Source of the DNA: Xestospongia muta
Taxonomy: Eukaryota; Porifera; Demospongiae; Haplosclerida; Petrosiidae
Direction of reading: 5' to 3'
Length of the DNA: 64,000 nt
NCBI GenBank assembly: GCA_963693285.1
Contig: OY848931.1
Coordinates: forward strand, 1,121,001-1,185,000
Part shown: piece by piece, positions 13,601-24,965 of the stretch
How the letters are laid out: each line of letters opens with the position of its first letter
Position numbering within the stretch: position 1 is the first letter of the stretch
Position numbers and translations under genes: made by a program
Notes under the pieces: model-generated
The model's database searches: none
Told to the model about the DNA's origin: nothing
Seen by the model: the letters and a program-made list of their open reading frames with translations, nothing else

Positions 13601-16600
13601 CAATGAAACTGCGTGTAATGTTTACAGTGGATCACAATATCTGAGTCTCTTAATCCTCCGTTCAACTTTGTCTGCTGTCTCCTGTCTTTGTATCCTGAGT
13701 ATGATAGTTATTATTATCTTATTTAAGAAGTATCACTTCTTCACCCAGCGACTTATTCTCTATCTTGCTATATCAACTTTTTCCTTTTCTTTTATTGCTG
13801 TCATTAATCTGTCAGCTAAATATGCATGTGACCAACTGTCTGCTCGAATTTATTGTATTGTAATGGGATTTTTTTTTCAGTTGACCATGTGGTGGGAACT
13901 AATGGCTATTACCTGCATCATGGTTGATGTCTTTATTAAAGTTGTTTTTAATAAGTTTACTGAACGACTAGAACTGCTGTATTTTCTTACGATTTTTGTG
14001 TTACCTCTCACTTTCTCATGGATACCATTTCTAAAGTTATCATATGGACCAGCCGGAGTTTTCTGCTGGATCCGAGATAGAAATCTTGAAGACGATAAGT
14101 TGTTTCGCTTTGGTATTTACTTGCGATTTTTGCTCTATTATATTCCTCTTTATTTACTAATGCCAATTCTTATAATATTGACAATAATCTCCTTTTGTTG
14201 TGTTCGTCGTAAAAGAAAGCAATGGATTGGTCAACACAGTCATGAAGCAAAACTGATATCCAAAATGATGGAAAGTGAGATCCGTCCACTCATTTATTAT
14301 CCATTCATTTTCATAGTTATTAATGCAATCCCTTTTGTGAAAAGAGTCTATGGTATATTCGACCCTAATGATACTGTATTGTTTGTATTGGCATTGATTA
14401 ATGTTATGGTCTATCCACTACTTGGTATTCTGATAACACTAGTTTTTGCTTTGGATCCAGAAACCAGAAAGAAAATTAACAGAGTTGAAATAAAAGCAGC
14501 TATAGGACGATGGTATGGAGGTCACAAAGATGTTGTATCATTCTATGATATAAAGAGGACACACTCAGACTCCTTTATCTCTGCTCCACAATTTGGTTCA
14601 ACAAACGATATACCCTATACCAAACTAGAAGATAATTAGAATGGTTGTTTGATATAGTAATATGATATTTATTGTTGTGAGTTGTATATTTGTAACAAAG
14701 TTACAGAAAACAAGATGAATTTTCTGTTACAATTACCTCATTCACTATGTTCTTTTCCATATAAATGTTCATGTTGTAGTGCTTTTAATTGTAATGTTTT
14801 CTTTGAGTCAGTTCCTAGTAATTACACTTGAATAGTTTGTTTAGTTACAATTGCACTATGTACTTTTACTACAAATAGTTGTCATGGCCCTTATTTGGCT
14901 TTGTTCTGGTTGTTGAGCTGTTCTTGTTAACTAGGAGTTTTATATCATACGTGGAACAACCTACTGTTATCATGGCCACTGACAATAACTCTAATAACAG
15001 TTGCTTTGATGTATATGACACTCCTGGAAACAGAGCACTTCTTGGTCTAAGGAGTAGCTTATCATTTGTCTCCTGTTTCTTCATACTCGTTATGATAGGT
15101 ATCATGGTTCTTTTTAAGAAGTATCTGTTCTTCACACAACGACTCATTCTCTATTTAGCTATTGTCTCTTTCTCTTATGACTTTTTGACTGCTTTTAATG
15201 TTGCTGCATTTGAGGCACATAAAAATGAAGCAGCTCGTATTTATTGCTACATTATATCTTTCATAGCTGAACAGGTGTCTGTTTGGTGGATCTTTAATGC
15301 AGTGACTTGTATTGTCATTGATATTTTCTTAAAAGCTGTCTTTGAGTTGCATACTGAGAGATTAGAAATTCCATACGTTTTGTTTTCATTTTTTCTGCCA
15401 TTTACATTTGGTTGGATACCGTTCATTCAGTTGTCTTTTGGTCCAGCTGGTATATTTTGTTGGATACGGACTAAAGATTTGAATAACTGTTCAAATTTTA
15501 AGCTAGGTGTGTTATTGCAATTTATCCTCTACTATATTCCTCTGTATCTTCTTATGGCTGTTCTTGTGATTATGATGATTGTAACACTTGTATTTGTTCG
15601 GAAAAAGAGAAAAATGTGGGCTGGTAAAACTGAAGAAAAACGTATTAAGAAAATGATGGAGAAAGAAATCCGTCCACTTATCTCCTACCCTTTCATCATC
15701 ATTGCTGTTAATATTTTTGCTCTACTTCGACGATTATATGGGATTTATAGTGACACTGATACCGCCTATTTTGTTATAAATCTTTTGGTGGTTATCACTT
15801 ATCGTTTTCAAGGTGTAGCCATTACTCTTGCTTTTATTCTGGATCGTGAAACAAGAAAGAAACTCAATCGGAGGGAAATTAGAGCTGCTTTTCAAAGACT
15901 TTGTCAGAAGGAAACAGAAATCATTAAAGAATATCCTATGGAAGTAGGTCGTAGTGATTCTGAAACCACACCACTGTAAAAAATTATGATGACATAATCG
16001 CAAGTCTGAAGAAAAACGATTTACTCCAAATTATTCAGTATTAGCTATCATTTTTTAGTTTGTTTATATTGTACCACAGGTCAATGTTTCTATAGTTATT
16101 GGAGGGGGTTTTAATCAAGATGTTTTTGTTAGCCAGGGAACACATTATCGTTCATTTACAATAACATATGACTTGCATATAATATCACTATAATGTTTTT
16201 TTAACCTAAACACATGCTGTGATCATGGAGTGTCATGAAACAACACACAGATGTCAAAATTCCATCGATTTTGGAAATAAGTTATAATACATGGCATTTC
16301 TGTCCAAAAGTCCGTTTATTTCTTTATAAACCTCACTTATATAATTCCTAAGTGGGCTTGTGTATGATATCCCTATTGTAGGCCATGCAATACCCACGAC
16401 CACTCAATGGCTGGTATCAATTAAGTTTTACATTGCTACAATAGCTGGCTGCAATTTTGCTTTAGATCCAATGACTAGAAAGACAAATGAGTTATGGTAT
16501 GGGTCTGCTGGTGCCGAGAGAGCTGTTTCTCTCAAATTGTAGGTTATTCCTTTGCTTAATAATGTAGCAACTTAGTTAATCCTATTAATCTTTATGGATA

Positions 16601-19600
16601 AATTTTAATTATAATTATAATTATTACGTCTACCAAGGCAACGGTACTCTGACCAATCAAATTCTCAATTGCTCTTGCTGGGTATGCAACGGAAGTTTTT
16701 GACCAATCAAATTGCTTCTGAGATGTGCGCGCATAGTTACGATAATCGCTTGTTTCCGCCTGATCCGCATTCTGACAGCTTTTTTCTTCGCTAATAAAAC
16801 GTCTTTACCTGCTGTGGTTTGTAGCCCTTCTACTTATTTTATTAGCTGATTTGATCACATCTGACTAACTTTATATTCTGAAAAGACTTTAAGGCAGCAG
16901 AACTACTTTGAGTATCATTGTGTATATTTCCCTACTTGATCGTTAGTACTACAGTCATGGGATCTCAACTGTCTCATACCAGACTCCCTTTTCAAAAAAA
17001 GTGGACCACTCCCATTCAACCTTTTGATCCAAACTATTTTAAAAAATTGGATGAGAAATTGAAAGCTGAGAAAAAAGAGAAGAAATCTGCAGTAAAGTCT
17101 TCAGCTAAATCTGCAAAAAAGAACCAAGCAGTCCAAAAACCTGTAGCTGCTCCAAAACCTGTTCCATTTTTCCAACCTGCACAGTGGTGGCTAGGAACTG
17201 AACTAGATGATATAACAACAAAAGAAGATGAGCAACAACCAGTCACTGTGTTGACTTCTCCCCTCATCTCTTCTCCACTGTTACCTGATGAGAGTTCACT
17301 CCCTAAGCCTCCCTCAGGTCCTGGTATTCCCGACTATCGTCTCTTTATCCTTCCAGGACAAGCTGAGTTATCTGATGATGAAGTACAAGAGATTCTCCAA
17401 CAAGATGTTAAGCCTCAAGTCTCTACTAATCCTGATGATGTTGTAACCATTACACTACCTGATCTAGACAAGCCTAAATCGACAATACCATGGAAGAAAT
17501 CCAAGAAAGATGAGAATGAGCTTCCACTAGAGAAGGTTCTTAAGAAGTCCAAGCCTTCTAAGAGCAATCAGTCCATTCTTCCTTTAAACGAGGAGCTCTT
17601 TGATACTCCTGAACCTGTTCTACAAGATTTTGAAGAACCAGATATCAAATTTGGTCGTTACGAAAACCGTTGTCCAACTCGTGGAGGTCTCCGATTTGAG
17701 TTAGTCTTTGAAGATGAGGAGGAACATCCTCTTGCTCCAAAACCTAATCTTGATGCGGAAAGTCCTAAAAGAAAGAGAAAAGAAATGAAAAAAGAGTTAA
17801 AGAAAAAGCAAACTGCAGCTGAAGCCAGGAGGAAGGTAAGATATTGATGATGGAGTCCAGGTCTGTACATTATGGAATATATTTCTTTGATAGCAACATC
17901 AAGATAATATCAAGAAAAAAATGCAGGAACAAGCTATGATTAGAAAGAACAAGATTGAGGAGCTTAATAAGAAGAAAACACAAGAACAAGCTGCACTTGA
18001 CAAGTTTATGAATGTGCTTTTGAAGAAGGATGCTAATGATCGTGCTAGAAATAATCAATTGAGCATGCTATCAACTGAAAAACTAATTTTACCTTGCTTC
18101 ATTACTTTATAGTTTGTTTCAATTCTATTATTGTAATTCTAATTAATAATTGTAATTTTGCTTTGTTTTTGTAACTGTAATTCTCTATTAATTTGGGTAT
18201 TATTAATTTTATTCCTGTTATTAATAATAATATTAAATCAAAGCTCAACAATCATTTAAATCCCTTCCCCCCCCTCTCTCTCTCCCTTCCTCCCTCCATT
18301 TCTTCCTCCCCCCCCCCTCCCTCCCCTAGCAAATCTTATTAGCTAACATTCTTCCAACATTTATCATCAAACTAACTGTTCCATACTTCATGCACTATTT
18401 TCCATACTGGTATGATGAACATTATCATGACACAAAGACATTAACCATGTTTTCCCACAGGATACGAGTATTAACTGTGGTCTTGTTTAATTCAGCTAGC
18501 TACATTACAGTAGCATTAGCTGACAGCATTGCAGTGGTCTTATTGGGTGTTGTATTTGCTAGTATCAGCTCTGGTTTAGGAGAGATCACTTTCTTAGCAT
18601 TCACAGCAAGATACGATAAGTGAGACTAATATAACACATTTTAAGATTATATAATTTAATAGGTCAACTGTTGCTGGATGGTCATCAGGAACAGGTAGAT
18701 TGACAGTCCTTGCTATGCCAGTATTTTCTCATCGTCTTAGGAGCTTCTGGGGTCGGAGCTGCTCTCGTATACACTGGTCTCTCAGCATTTCTTTCCCCTA
18801 AAGTCTCAATTCTTATTCAACTAATAACACCAGTTATAATGGAGTTGAGGTAAGTAAATGTATAGAGTACTGTAATGATGCTACTGCCATTCTCTATGCA
18901 GTTATCTCTTTTTATTGGGCAAACCAAAAGAGATTGTAGATACACTCTCCAAAGATAATAACAAAGAAAGAGGTGATGCCATGGGAGGAGACAGTGAAGA
19001 TGTAGAGAACAAAAGTGAAACAAACTCTAAAGACACACTTAATTTGCTTGATAACCAGCCAGTTGAATCTGATACTGGCAAAAGACGAATTAAACTAGGT
19101 AAATAAAGTGTCTTAGTAGTAATGTCTTAATTTTATTGTTGTACTTTGCTAGTATTCCTACAAATGCCGAAAATTAGTTTAGTTAAACACTTGAAGTGTA
19201 TTCCAGTAAGTCAGTAATTTGTGTCTTTATCACAATGACTTGACTTTATGTAGCGTGTCTTCTTTTATTATATGATTTGGTTGTTCCTAGTTTACGTAAG
19301 TGAATATATGATCAACCATTCACTGGTGAGTCATATCAGTAACTCCCTCTGCTTGTAAATCAAAGTATATTACATCAACATTAATCTTTCTTGTTGTTTG
19401 TAGCATGAGTCATTGTATTATCCTAATACACACATTGGGAACTATTGTTTACAACAAAATGTTCAGTATAAGTGGTAAGGGCTAACCCCTTTTATTAGTG
19501 AGTGATATATGTACATTATTTTCATGAAGGTATCAAGTGACTTATCAACTCGGAGTGTTTTTGTCAAGAACATCCATCTTGCTATTTCATATCAAATATT

Positions 19601-20033
19601 TCCATTTTCTTTCTATTTTACAGGTATGACCTTGTATTGTTAGTCAACTCAGTGTGTGTTGTTTCTGTTATAGGTTGTTAACTTTATTTTTTTGTTACTC
19701 GAAGTAGTTTATCAATTTATACCAAGCTTCTGGATCACTTTATTCATCGTGTTATATGAAGGATTGTTAGGGGGTGGGGTTTATGCTAATGCATTTTATT
19801 CCATTTCAAAAAGAGTAAGTATTTTAATAACGAACATTTTAAAGTGCATATCAATTCTTCATTCTGCTCATCTGCTATGCATGCATTCATATAGTTATCT
19901 ATTATAATAGGTAGATCCTATTCATAAGGAGTTTGTTATGGGTGTGGCCAGTGCCGCTGATAGTACAGGTATAACAGTAGCAGGTGGCCTGTCTCATTTT
20001 GTACATGACTTCATTTGTTCTTTGGGCTACTGA
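10658..20033 (+). CDS. CLN3: CLN3 / battenin, lysosomal membrane protein
   Basis: CLN3 is a multi-pass late endosomal/lysosomal membrane protein whose loss causes juvenile Batten disease in humans. The start is the ATG at 10658 (MADNEEIETPFL). Exons: 10658-10763, 10814-10880, 11076-11184 (LGLCNNFPYVIMLSAAYDIL, the family signature), 11321-11422, then after a 6907-bp intron 18330-18620 (ILLANILPTFIIKL; VVFASISSGLGEITFL), and further exons to the stop at 20031-20033. The exon 4/5 join is in phase 0. The spacing from the Cys in ECLPNGTY to ILPT equals that in human CLN3 as I recall it, so nothing appears to be missing. One intron (about 18694-18739) is only 46 bp. The splice from KL (about 19099) to VYVSEYMINHSL (about 19294) is phase 1. 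The C-terminus LYEGLLGGGVYANAF is the other conserved block. Four genes lie inside the large intron. Confidence 0.92.
12155..13243 (+). CDS. Seven-transmembrane receptor, cAMP-receptor/GPR157-like, copy 1
   Basis: A single-exon 362-residue protein starting at MANNNSSS, with an N-glycosylation-type N-terminus and seven hydrophobic segments. Family marks shared by the three copies are FKKYLFFTQRLILYLA after TM1, a Trp-rich TM3 (TIWWTLMATACIMIDLF), a FGADGVFCWIRE loop before TM5, a basic loop (RRRQNRW), EIRPLIYYP entering TM6, and LDPETRNKLN after TM7. The Cys-Trp-Ile loop motif is typical of the cAMP-receptor-like/GPR157 group of GPCRs, which couple to G proteins at the plasma membrane; this placement is from memory and the ligand is unknown. 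The gene lies in the CLN3 intron in the same direction, the first of three tandem copies. It could also be called a secretin/adhesion-like 7TM without an ectodomain. Confidence 0.82.
   Translation: MANNNSSSLHCFELYETHKYDIIMGLRSGFSFLSFIVIICMMAIIILFKKYLFFTQRLILYLALANLAYSLSAACNLTGRVAYKHIATQYCVFIGFAEQVTIWWTLMATACIMIDLFVKAVCKKNTDRLEIVYLFFIFVSPLLFCWIPFIKYSFGADGVFCWIRELNQYDCGDFNFGKWLRYGIYYIPLYLLMILLIVLYIPVVVFVRRRQNRWAGIFNPEAHAIQKMIATEIRPLIYYPLIVIIINVFPLIKQIYATTGHNETVYYFISLFSAAIYPFQGFFVVIAFTLDPETRNKLNGRTIYAALVQCCRKSDVKLYPAQKDRSDSWTGPASNADFPNYHATDSGYKNINMNSIDNVQII
13584..14639 (+). CDS. Seven-transmembrane receptor, cAMP-receptor/GPR157-like, copy 2
   Basis: Intronless 7TM gene paralogous to its two neighbours. 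The first in-frame ATG is 13584 (a second follows at 13587); the frame is open further upstream but without an ATG. It keeps FKKYHFFTQRLILYLA, MWWELMAITCIMVDVF (TM3), YGPAGVFCWIRD, RRKRKQW, SEIRPLIYYP and LDPETRKKIN. The extracellular N-terminus is short (about 25 residues), which argues for a small-molecule or peptide ligand over an adhesion role. It starts 340 bp after copy 1 ends. Tandem duplication inside the CLN3 intron is the simplest origin. Confidence 0.82.
   Translation: MMSDITNETACNVYSGSQYLSLLILRSTLSAVSCLCILSMIVIIILFKKYHFFTQRLILYLAISTFSFSFIAVINLSAKYACDQLSARIYCIVMGFFFQLTMWWELMAITCIMVDVFIKVVFNKFTERLELLYFLTIFVLPLTFSWIPFLKLSYGPAGVFCWIRDRNLEDDKLFRFGIYLRFLLYYIPLYLLMPILIILTIISFCCVRRKRKQWIGQHSHEAKLISKMMESEIRPLIYYPFIFIVINAIPFVKRVYGIFDPNDTVLFVLALINVMVYPLLGILITLVFALDPETRKKINRVEIKAAIGRWYGGHKDVVSFYDIKRTHSDSFISAPQFGSTNDIPYTKLEDN
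14972..15979 (+). CDS. Seven-transmembrane receptor, cAMP-receptor/GPR157-like, copy 3
   Basis: Third intronless paralogue. The ATG at 14972 (MATDNNSNNSCFDVYDTPGN) is chosen because it aligns with the start of copy 1; upstream in-frame sequence to 14879 is open but lacks an ATG. Conserved blocks: FKKYLFFTQRLILYLA, VWWIFNAVTCIVIDIF, FGPAGIFCWIRT, RKKRKMWAG, KEIRPLISYP, LDRETRKKLN. In the last block the acidic-Pro pair (DPETR) has become DRETR. The C-terminal tail is short and ends in ESETTPL-like Ser/Thr sequence (RSDSETTPL). Role and ligand unknown. Confidence 0.82.
   Translation: MATDNNSNNSCFDVYDTPGNRALLGLRSSLSFVSCFFILVMIGIMVLFKKYLFFTQRLILYLAIVSFSYDFLTAFNVAAFEAHKNEAARIYCYIISFIAEQVSVWWIFNAVTCIVIDIFLKAVFELHTERLEIPYVLFSFFLPFTFGWIPFIQLSFGPAGIFCWIRTKDLNNCSNFKLGVLLQFILYYIPLYLLMAVLVIMMIVTLVFVRKKRKMWAGKTEEKRIKKMMEKEIRPLISYPFIIIAVNIFALLRRLYGIYSDTDTAYFVINLLVVITYRFQGVAITLAFILDRETRKKLNRREIRAAFQRLCQKETEIIKEYPMEVGRSDSETTPL
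16425..16505 (+). pseudogene. Remnant of a fourth 7TM receptor copy (TM7/tail)
   Basis: A short stretch encodes ATIAGCNFALDPMTRKTNE, close to the end of TM7 and the LDPETRKK block of the three intact receptors upstream. DNA identity over TTTGCTTT-GATCCA-AC-AGAAAG with copy 2 is plain. No other receptor blocks are seen around it, so this is a decayed or partial copy. A 60-codon frame around it (16360-16542) is probably not a gene. Confidence 0.55.
16640..16790 (+). promoter_or_regulatory. Candidate promoter of the stathmin-like gene A: two CCAAT boxes
   Basis: Two copies of GACCAATCAAAT lie about 50 bp apart (about 16650-16712), preceded by an ACCAAGGCAAC element and followed by a GC-richer block with GCGCATAGTTACGATAA. 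Similar CCAAT/ATTGG and GCG-TAGT-TA motifs lie upstream of the other two stathmin-like paralogues in the appropriate orientation, which supports a promoter role. The bound factors (NF-Y for CCAAT) are inferred. Confidence 0.5.
16957..18112 (+). CDS. Stathmin-domain-like protein A, N-myristoylation signal
   Basis: Two exons, 16957-17835 and 17894-18112, with a 58-bp intron in phase 0. The protein starts MGSQLSHTRLPFQKKW, which fits the MGxxxS N-myristoylation consensus, so membrane anchoring is likely. The middle is Pro/Lys-rich. A block NRCPTRGGLRFELVFEDE is followed by a long charged helix (KRKRKEMKKELKKKQTAAEARRK, then KKMQEQAMIRKNKIEELNKKK). The order short beta-like segment, basic Pro-rich turn, AAE-RRK helix resembles the stathmin domain, as in the myristoylated STMND1 group; stathmins bind tubulin dimers. 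That assignment is an inference from pattern. ATG 16957 is chosen because all three paralogues align from it. It is nested in the CLN3 intron on the same strand. Confidence 0.65.
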
Positions 20034-20315
20034 GGAAGTGATAGTTACTGTTTATTTTGCTGTTAAATAAAAATTCTATCATGGTTTTTATTCAGCTTGA
20101 TTTTAATTTTTCAATTTTTTTATTAATTACAATAAAATTAATTGTTATCACTAAACTGTAATATAGCATGGTGTGTGCATACAATGTGTACAGCTGTACT
20201 TTATTACACTACTTGTAAATGAAGTGTGTGCATGGACAGTATAACTACAGTCAGTTTTGTGTACTGCTACTAATAGTTATTTCTTCTATATTTCTAAGCT
20301 CCTTTGCCTGTTGGT

Positions 20316-21294
20316 TTAATCGTAAACAGGTAGAAATTTCACTTCGTGAGGGATTTCATCCTTCTTTCTTTTTTCATTTGCTTCCTTTGCAAGTTGTGAA
20401 TTCATGAACTTGTCGAGTGCAATCTTTTCCTCCATTTTCTTTTTGTTGACATCAGTTTGTTCCTGCATTTTCTTCTTAATGTTTTCTTGGTGTGCCTAAT
20501 AATGGAATAATCAAAGAGTATTCTCAGTTTCAAATAGATTATATACTAACAATTCTCCTCTTCTTTGCTGCTTCTTGTTTTTTGTTTAACACTCTCTTTG
20601 CTTGCCTGCCTCTCCTCTTAGGACCTTCTGGGATGCTAGGCTTATCATTTATTTCTGCCTCCTTAAAGACAAGGTCAAATCTCAAACCACATCGGGTTGG
20701 ACAGCGATTATCATAGCGTCCATAAACGAGATCAGGTTCATCAGCATCTTGCAAAACTGGGTCAGGGTAGTCAAAGAGATGATCCTCATCAATAGGAGGC
20801 AGGAAGATTGGTCGTCCACATCTTTGAGGTGTAGGTCTGGATCGTACTCGAAGAGGAGGCAGTTTGTTGTCAATGTCAGGCCTTTCCAAGGGTGTCCTTG
20901 GCCTAAACCTCCTCCTAAGAGAACATTCCACAGCTAAAGAAGGTAGAGGCTCAGAAGGGTGAAATCTTGGTTGCCTATAGACAGCACTCAATGGTCGCTG
21001 TCTAGTCACACGTCCTTTAAAGAGCTCATTGTCAAAAACCGAAGTGTGTGGAGGAGGATCAATACTATCAGGAGTAGGAGGAGGGGGAGAAGGAGCAGGG
21101 AGAGCTGGTCGCACATGTATCGTCTCGACTTTGTTGGGATGAACACGATTATTTTTGGCTTTAGTCACCATCTTCCAGAAAGTCAATTTGGTTTTGGGTT
21201 TGTTGACCTTTTTTTTCTTAGGGTCAAAAGGCTTAACAGGAGTAGTCCACTTCTTTTGAAAGGGGAGTCTTGAATGAGAGAGATGACAACCCAT
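20316..21294 (-). CDS. Stathmin-domain-like protein C, dual acylation signal
   Basis: Minus-strand paralogue of gene A with the same two-exon plan: exon 1 21294-20551, intron 20550-20496 (55 bp), exon 2 20495-20316. It begins MGCHLSHSRLPFQKKWTTP; Gly2 with Ser6 fits myristoylation and Cys3 could be palmitoylated, unlike copies A and B, which have Ser3. The middle differs from A and B (Pro-rich, Arg-rich), but DNRCPTRCGLRFDLVFKEAE and the charged helix are kept. Exon 2 reads AHQENIKKKMQEQTDVNKKK and ends FLPVYD. It is the most divergent of the three. It ends 283 bp from the CLN3 stop, tail to tail. Confidence 0.65.
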
Positions 21295-21439
21295 TTTTTG
21301 CTATGAGAAAAGTTTTCTGCGTCAACGTTACTGCACAACTTTTTACACGATGTACGCTTTTACTAACACAACTGATTTTTCGCTAAAATGAATCGATATA
21401 CACTTAAACGAATGCTCAAAAACAGCTAAACTCGAGAGA

Positions 21440-21600
21440 AGACACCAACGACACTTTCTTACCGGCGTGACAGCGAAGAAAATGATTCGATCGCTATAAC
21501 TACGCATTTTTAATCCGCAAAGGCGATTGGTCAGTTTTGAACCGTATTACATCTAATAACACAAGTTTATAATTTTTCTCGCTGAAGGCGACGTTACACA
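21440..21600 (-). promoter_or_regulatory. Candidate promoter of stathmin-like gene C
   Basis: Upstream of the gene C start, the minus strand carries a CCAAT core (ATTGG on plus at about 21517) and TGCGTAGTTATAGCGATCG. These resemble the CCAAT and TAGTTACGAT blocks upstream of gene A and those upstream of gene B. Shared spacing is only approximate. Confidence 0.4.
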
Positions 21601-21664
21601 AGAGACAATACACACTGACATGACAAAAAACAAAATATCATTGTTTTATAATAAATATAATTAA

Positions 21665-24600
21665 TTAATCTTCATGATCCTTTCTTTTTTTATTTTTATG
21701 TCTTGATAGTACTTTTAATGATCTCACTCTTTCTTGTAATAAATAAGTCACTTCTTTGATAACAGTTTGAGTTGCTTGTTTGAATAAAATAGAGCAGGTA
21801 AGTATGAAGAAAGTAATGTTGTAGGCAAAAACAACCCAAAAGTTATGAAGAACAGCAATACTGTTAAAATGGCCCAATAAATTGTATTTAGTAATTCCTA
21901 TAGGAAAGACACACAAGAAGTTTAGTAATGAGGATCTCGAAAGTGATTATACTCCGATCTACTTACCTAATACTCTGACCATTACTGGTATGGCAGAACT
22001 TAGAACAAGAAGAACAATACTGTTTAAAATAATCTGTTGAAACAAATAAAATGTAATGACATGCACATCCATTCATTCATCCATTGAACAATAAGTTGTA
22101 ATCCCACCCACTCACTCACCAAAACCTTATTTGTTATTTACAAGCTATACAGGATTGTTGTACATTACCTTTGTAATTGATGTGTTATGAGGAACAGGTA
22201 ACAATCGTCTCATCAAAGGTGTATTATAGAACCCAACAAAACTAGCAGCTATCATATATCTGATAATTACAAAGTCAAGGAAGCCGGAATATTTCAAAAG
22301 TATTTCAAAGAGTAAGGGGAAAAGATAAAATAGTAACATTGGATAATGCAGTGTTTACTACAGCATTCAAATTAATATCTATTTTTCACATATTGATTGA
22401 GGCAGCATTATCCTGTGTTAATTATTTTATCCAATATTCCTTGGTACAGTTTCTTTAATTAATATTGATTAAAGAATTAAAGTATGACCATTACCACTGT
22501 ACTATGTAACAAGGATACATTATTAAAATGACTTCAACCAAAGCTCCCAAAGGTCCGAGATAAGATGTAGAAGCTTCTCCTAAACTATAAATGTGCTCCT
22601 AGCAATTTAACAAGATAATCTGTAATACAACATAATGTAATTACTTGTGCTCCTTTGGGTAAGTTTTCTGGTGTAAGGATAAGTGATATAACATTAACAC
22701 CAACAAGAAATAGAGAGAGACAAGTAAGAGACAATAAGAGTATGAAACATAAGGGAAAGAGAAAATGACGCTCCCATATTGAGGATCGCCGATGACGTAC
22801 TAAATATGAGAGAATTAAATTCTATTGGACCTTCATGATATACCTAATCTTTTCTTCTGCTCTAATATATCTTCTAGTGTTCTCTGGTGTCTACTAGATG
22901 CTAAAGGTGACACTTGTATAAGTACATCATTGGGAATTACTGAAGATAAAGGAAAGCAATGAAAACAACATGACATAATGTCACTAACTATTACAAGATC
23001 TTTTGATTGATGCCTCTTCCATTGATAACCTCTCTAATTCTTGGTCCACATCAACATGCAGCTATAATGATAGTACCAACATAATCAATTGAGGTTAAAC
23101 AAATTACATTAGAAATGACCTTTTACTAGTAAATAACTTAATGGTTTCTAAGCCCTGAAATCAAGATTGGGCGTGACTTTTCCTTACCTCAGGTTGAACA
23201 ATGATTTTTCCAAGTATAATAAAGAGATGAGAGAAGCCATTAGGAGTACACATACTAGTAAGTAACACACCCAACATAGACATACATGAATACAGGAATG
23301 GGACATATGATAACCAGCCTTGAATATCCTACACAATATACAATAACAGTGTAATATCAGACAGCAGATAGCCATGTAGGAATGACCAGGATTGTTCATT
23401 AAAATGTACTGGTAGAAAATGCTAGATAGCTTACTCAAACCTGACATGATAATTCTTAAATAATAACAAAGTTTAAGTCAAGGTTTCTGATACAAAGTGT
23501 TGTTCGTCTTTCCATTGCTTTTTTGACACAATAAACCATTTCAAATTGAGTAACACAATCCATTATAATTACATTTTTATATTTCATTTGAGCACTTTAG
23601 AAACAAACTATTAGTATTTTAAGCAGTGTTATTCTGAATAGCATTTAGATCCACATCATTTTCAACATGATGTGACATTTACTCAAACAAGTATGATATA
23701 AAGTAACTTGCAACTGATATGGTTTGAAATTAACTGTTAGCAAAACTGTGTTTATACATTATCTTCAATGTATACAGAAGAGTGGCAAAACACACATTGA
23801 TCATCCCTAGATAACACATAGGCAGCACAATCAAATGATGTAAATAATAATGTAGGTACTAATGATGATCATGTAATATTATGTTCTGTGCTAATAATAA
23901 GGAGGGATGATCTGACTGCCATCGCAACCATCTTGTTGTATACTTTATATTGTCTCTCATCTTGTTACATGCTTTATATTATCCCCCATTGTTACCATCT
24001 TGTTGTATGGTTTATATTGTCTGCAATCCCTACCATCTTGTTACATGCTTTATATTATCTCCCATTGTTACCATCTTGTTGTATGCTTTATATTATCTCC
24101 TATCCCTGATCCCTACATTTATTTTTTCTTTCCCATTTTTTCAATGTATAGGATAAAGTGGACTAACCGCTATATGTACTGATGTAGTATTGAGGTGTAA
24201 TGTGAGTGCATCAGCTACCCAGACAGTACCAAGTACTAGAAGTCCTACCATAATTAGTAAAATAATGGCTTCGTACACACGAGACATAACACCCTGAAAG
24301 GAAGTAAAGATACACTACAGTATAAAATGTCTTCTTGGTATATTGTGGCTGAATATTAGTAAACTCATCACAGACATATTACAGACATAAAGATTGTTAT
24401 GGCATAAATGTGAAAGCAATAGGCACTGTTTGTACAGACTGACTTTCTTTGTTCCTGGAAGACCTTCTGCCTCATAAAAGAAGTAAGCAAATGGCAATAA
24501 TAGAAACAGAGATATATTAGAACCCAAAAAGATTAAGTTCCACAATCCTAAAAACATATTAAACCACATTCTAACAGTTTTCTTAAAATTAATTATGACT

Positions 24601-24917
24601 GTCTATACCTCTAATGAGAGAAGTATCCAACCACCTGACATAAAAGTTGTCATGATAGACATGTCTAATTTCATTACTGATGATAGATGATGGTAAAAGG
24701 AACATAGAACTAAGACTAACAGCCACTGCTATAGTACAGAGTACTGAACTGTGAAGGTATGGAATAATAAGCGAGCTTGATGCTTTAATATGACTTACGT
24801 TATTCTGTATACTGCAGCTTCTTCTTCATCTAGGAGAGAGGGAGAGGGAGAGGGAGAGAGGGAGAGGGAGAGAGAGAGAGAGGGAGAGGGAGAGGGAGAG
24901 GGAGAGGGAGAGGGAGA

Positions 24918-24965
<48 letters not shown>

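Noticed and set aside
16360..16542. A 60-codon gene
   Set aside because: Only a short part resembles the receptor TM7 tail; the rest has no counterpart, so a remnant is more likely.
18817..19023. Minus-strand frame opposite CLN3
   Set aside because: It is the antisense shadow of the CLN3 exon encoding LLGKPKEIVDTLSKD.
10658..20033. Two separate genes instead of one CLN3 gene around the nested cluster
   Set aside because: The exon 4/5 phases match, the conserved Cys-to-ILPT spacing equals that of the human protein as recalled, and neither half would be a complete protein.
23888..24182. Three overlapping plus-strand frames rich in Leu/Tyr/Cys
   Set aside because: They come from a local imperfect repeat (TTGTTGTATGCTTTATATT type) lying antisense in an LMBR1 intron. 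There is no start context or family.
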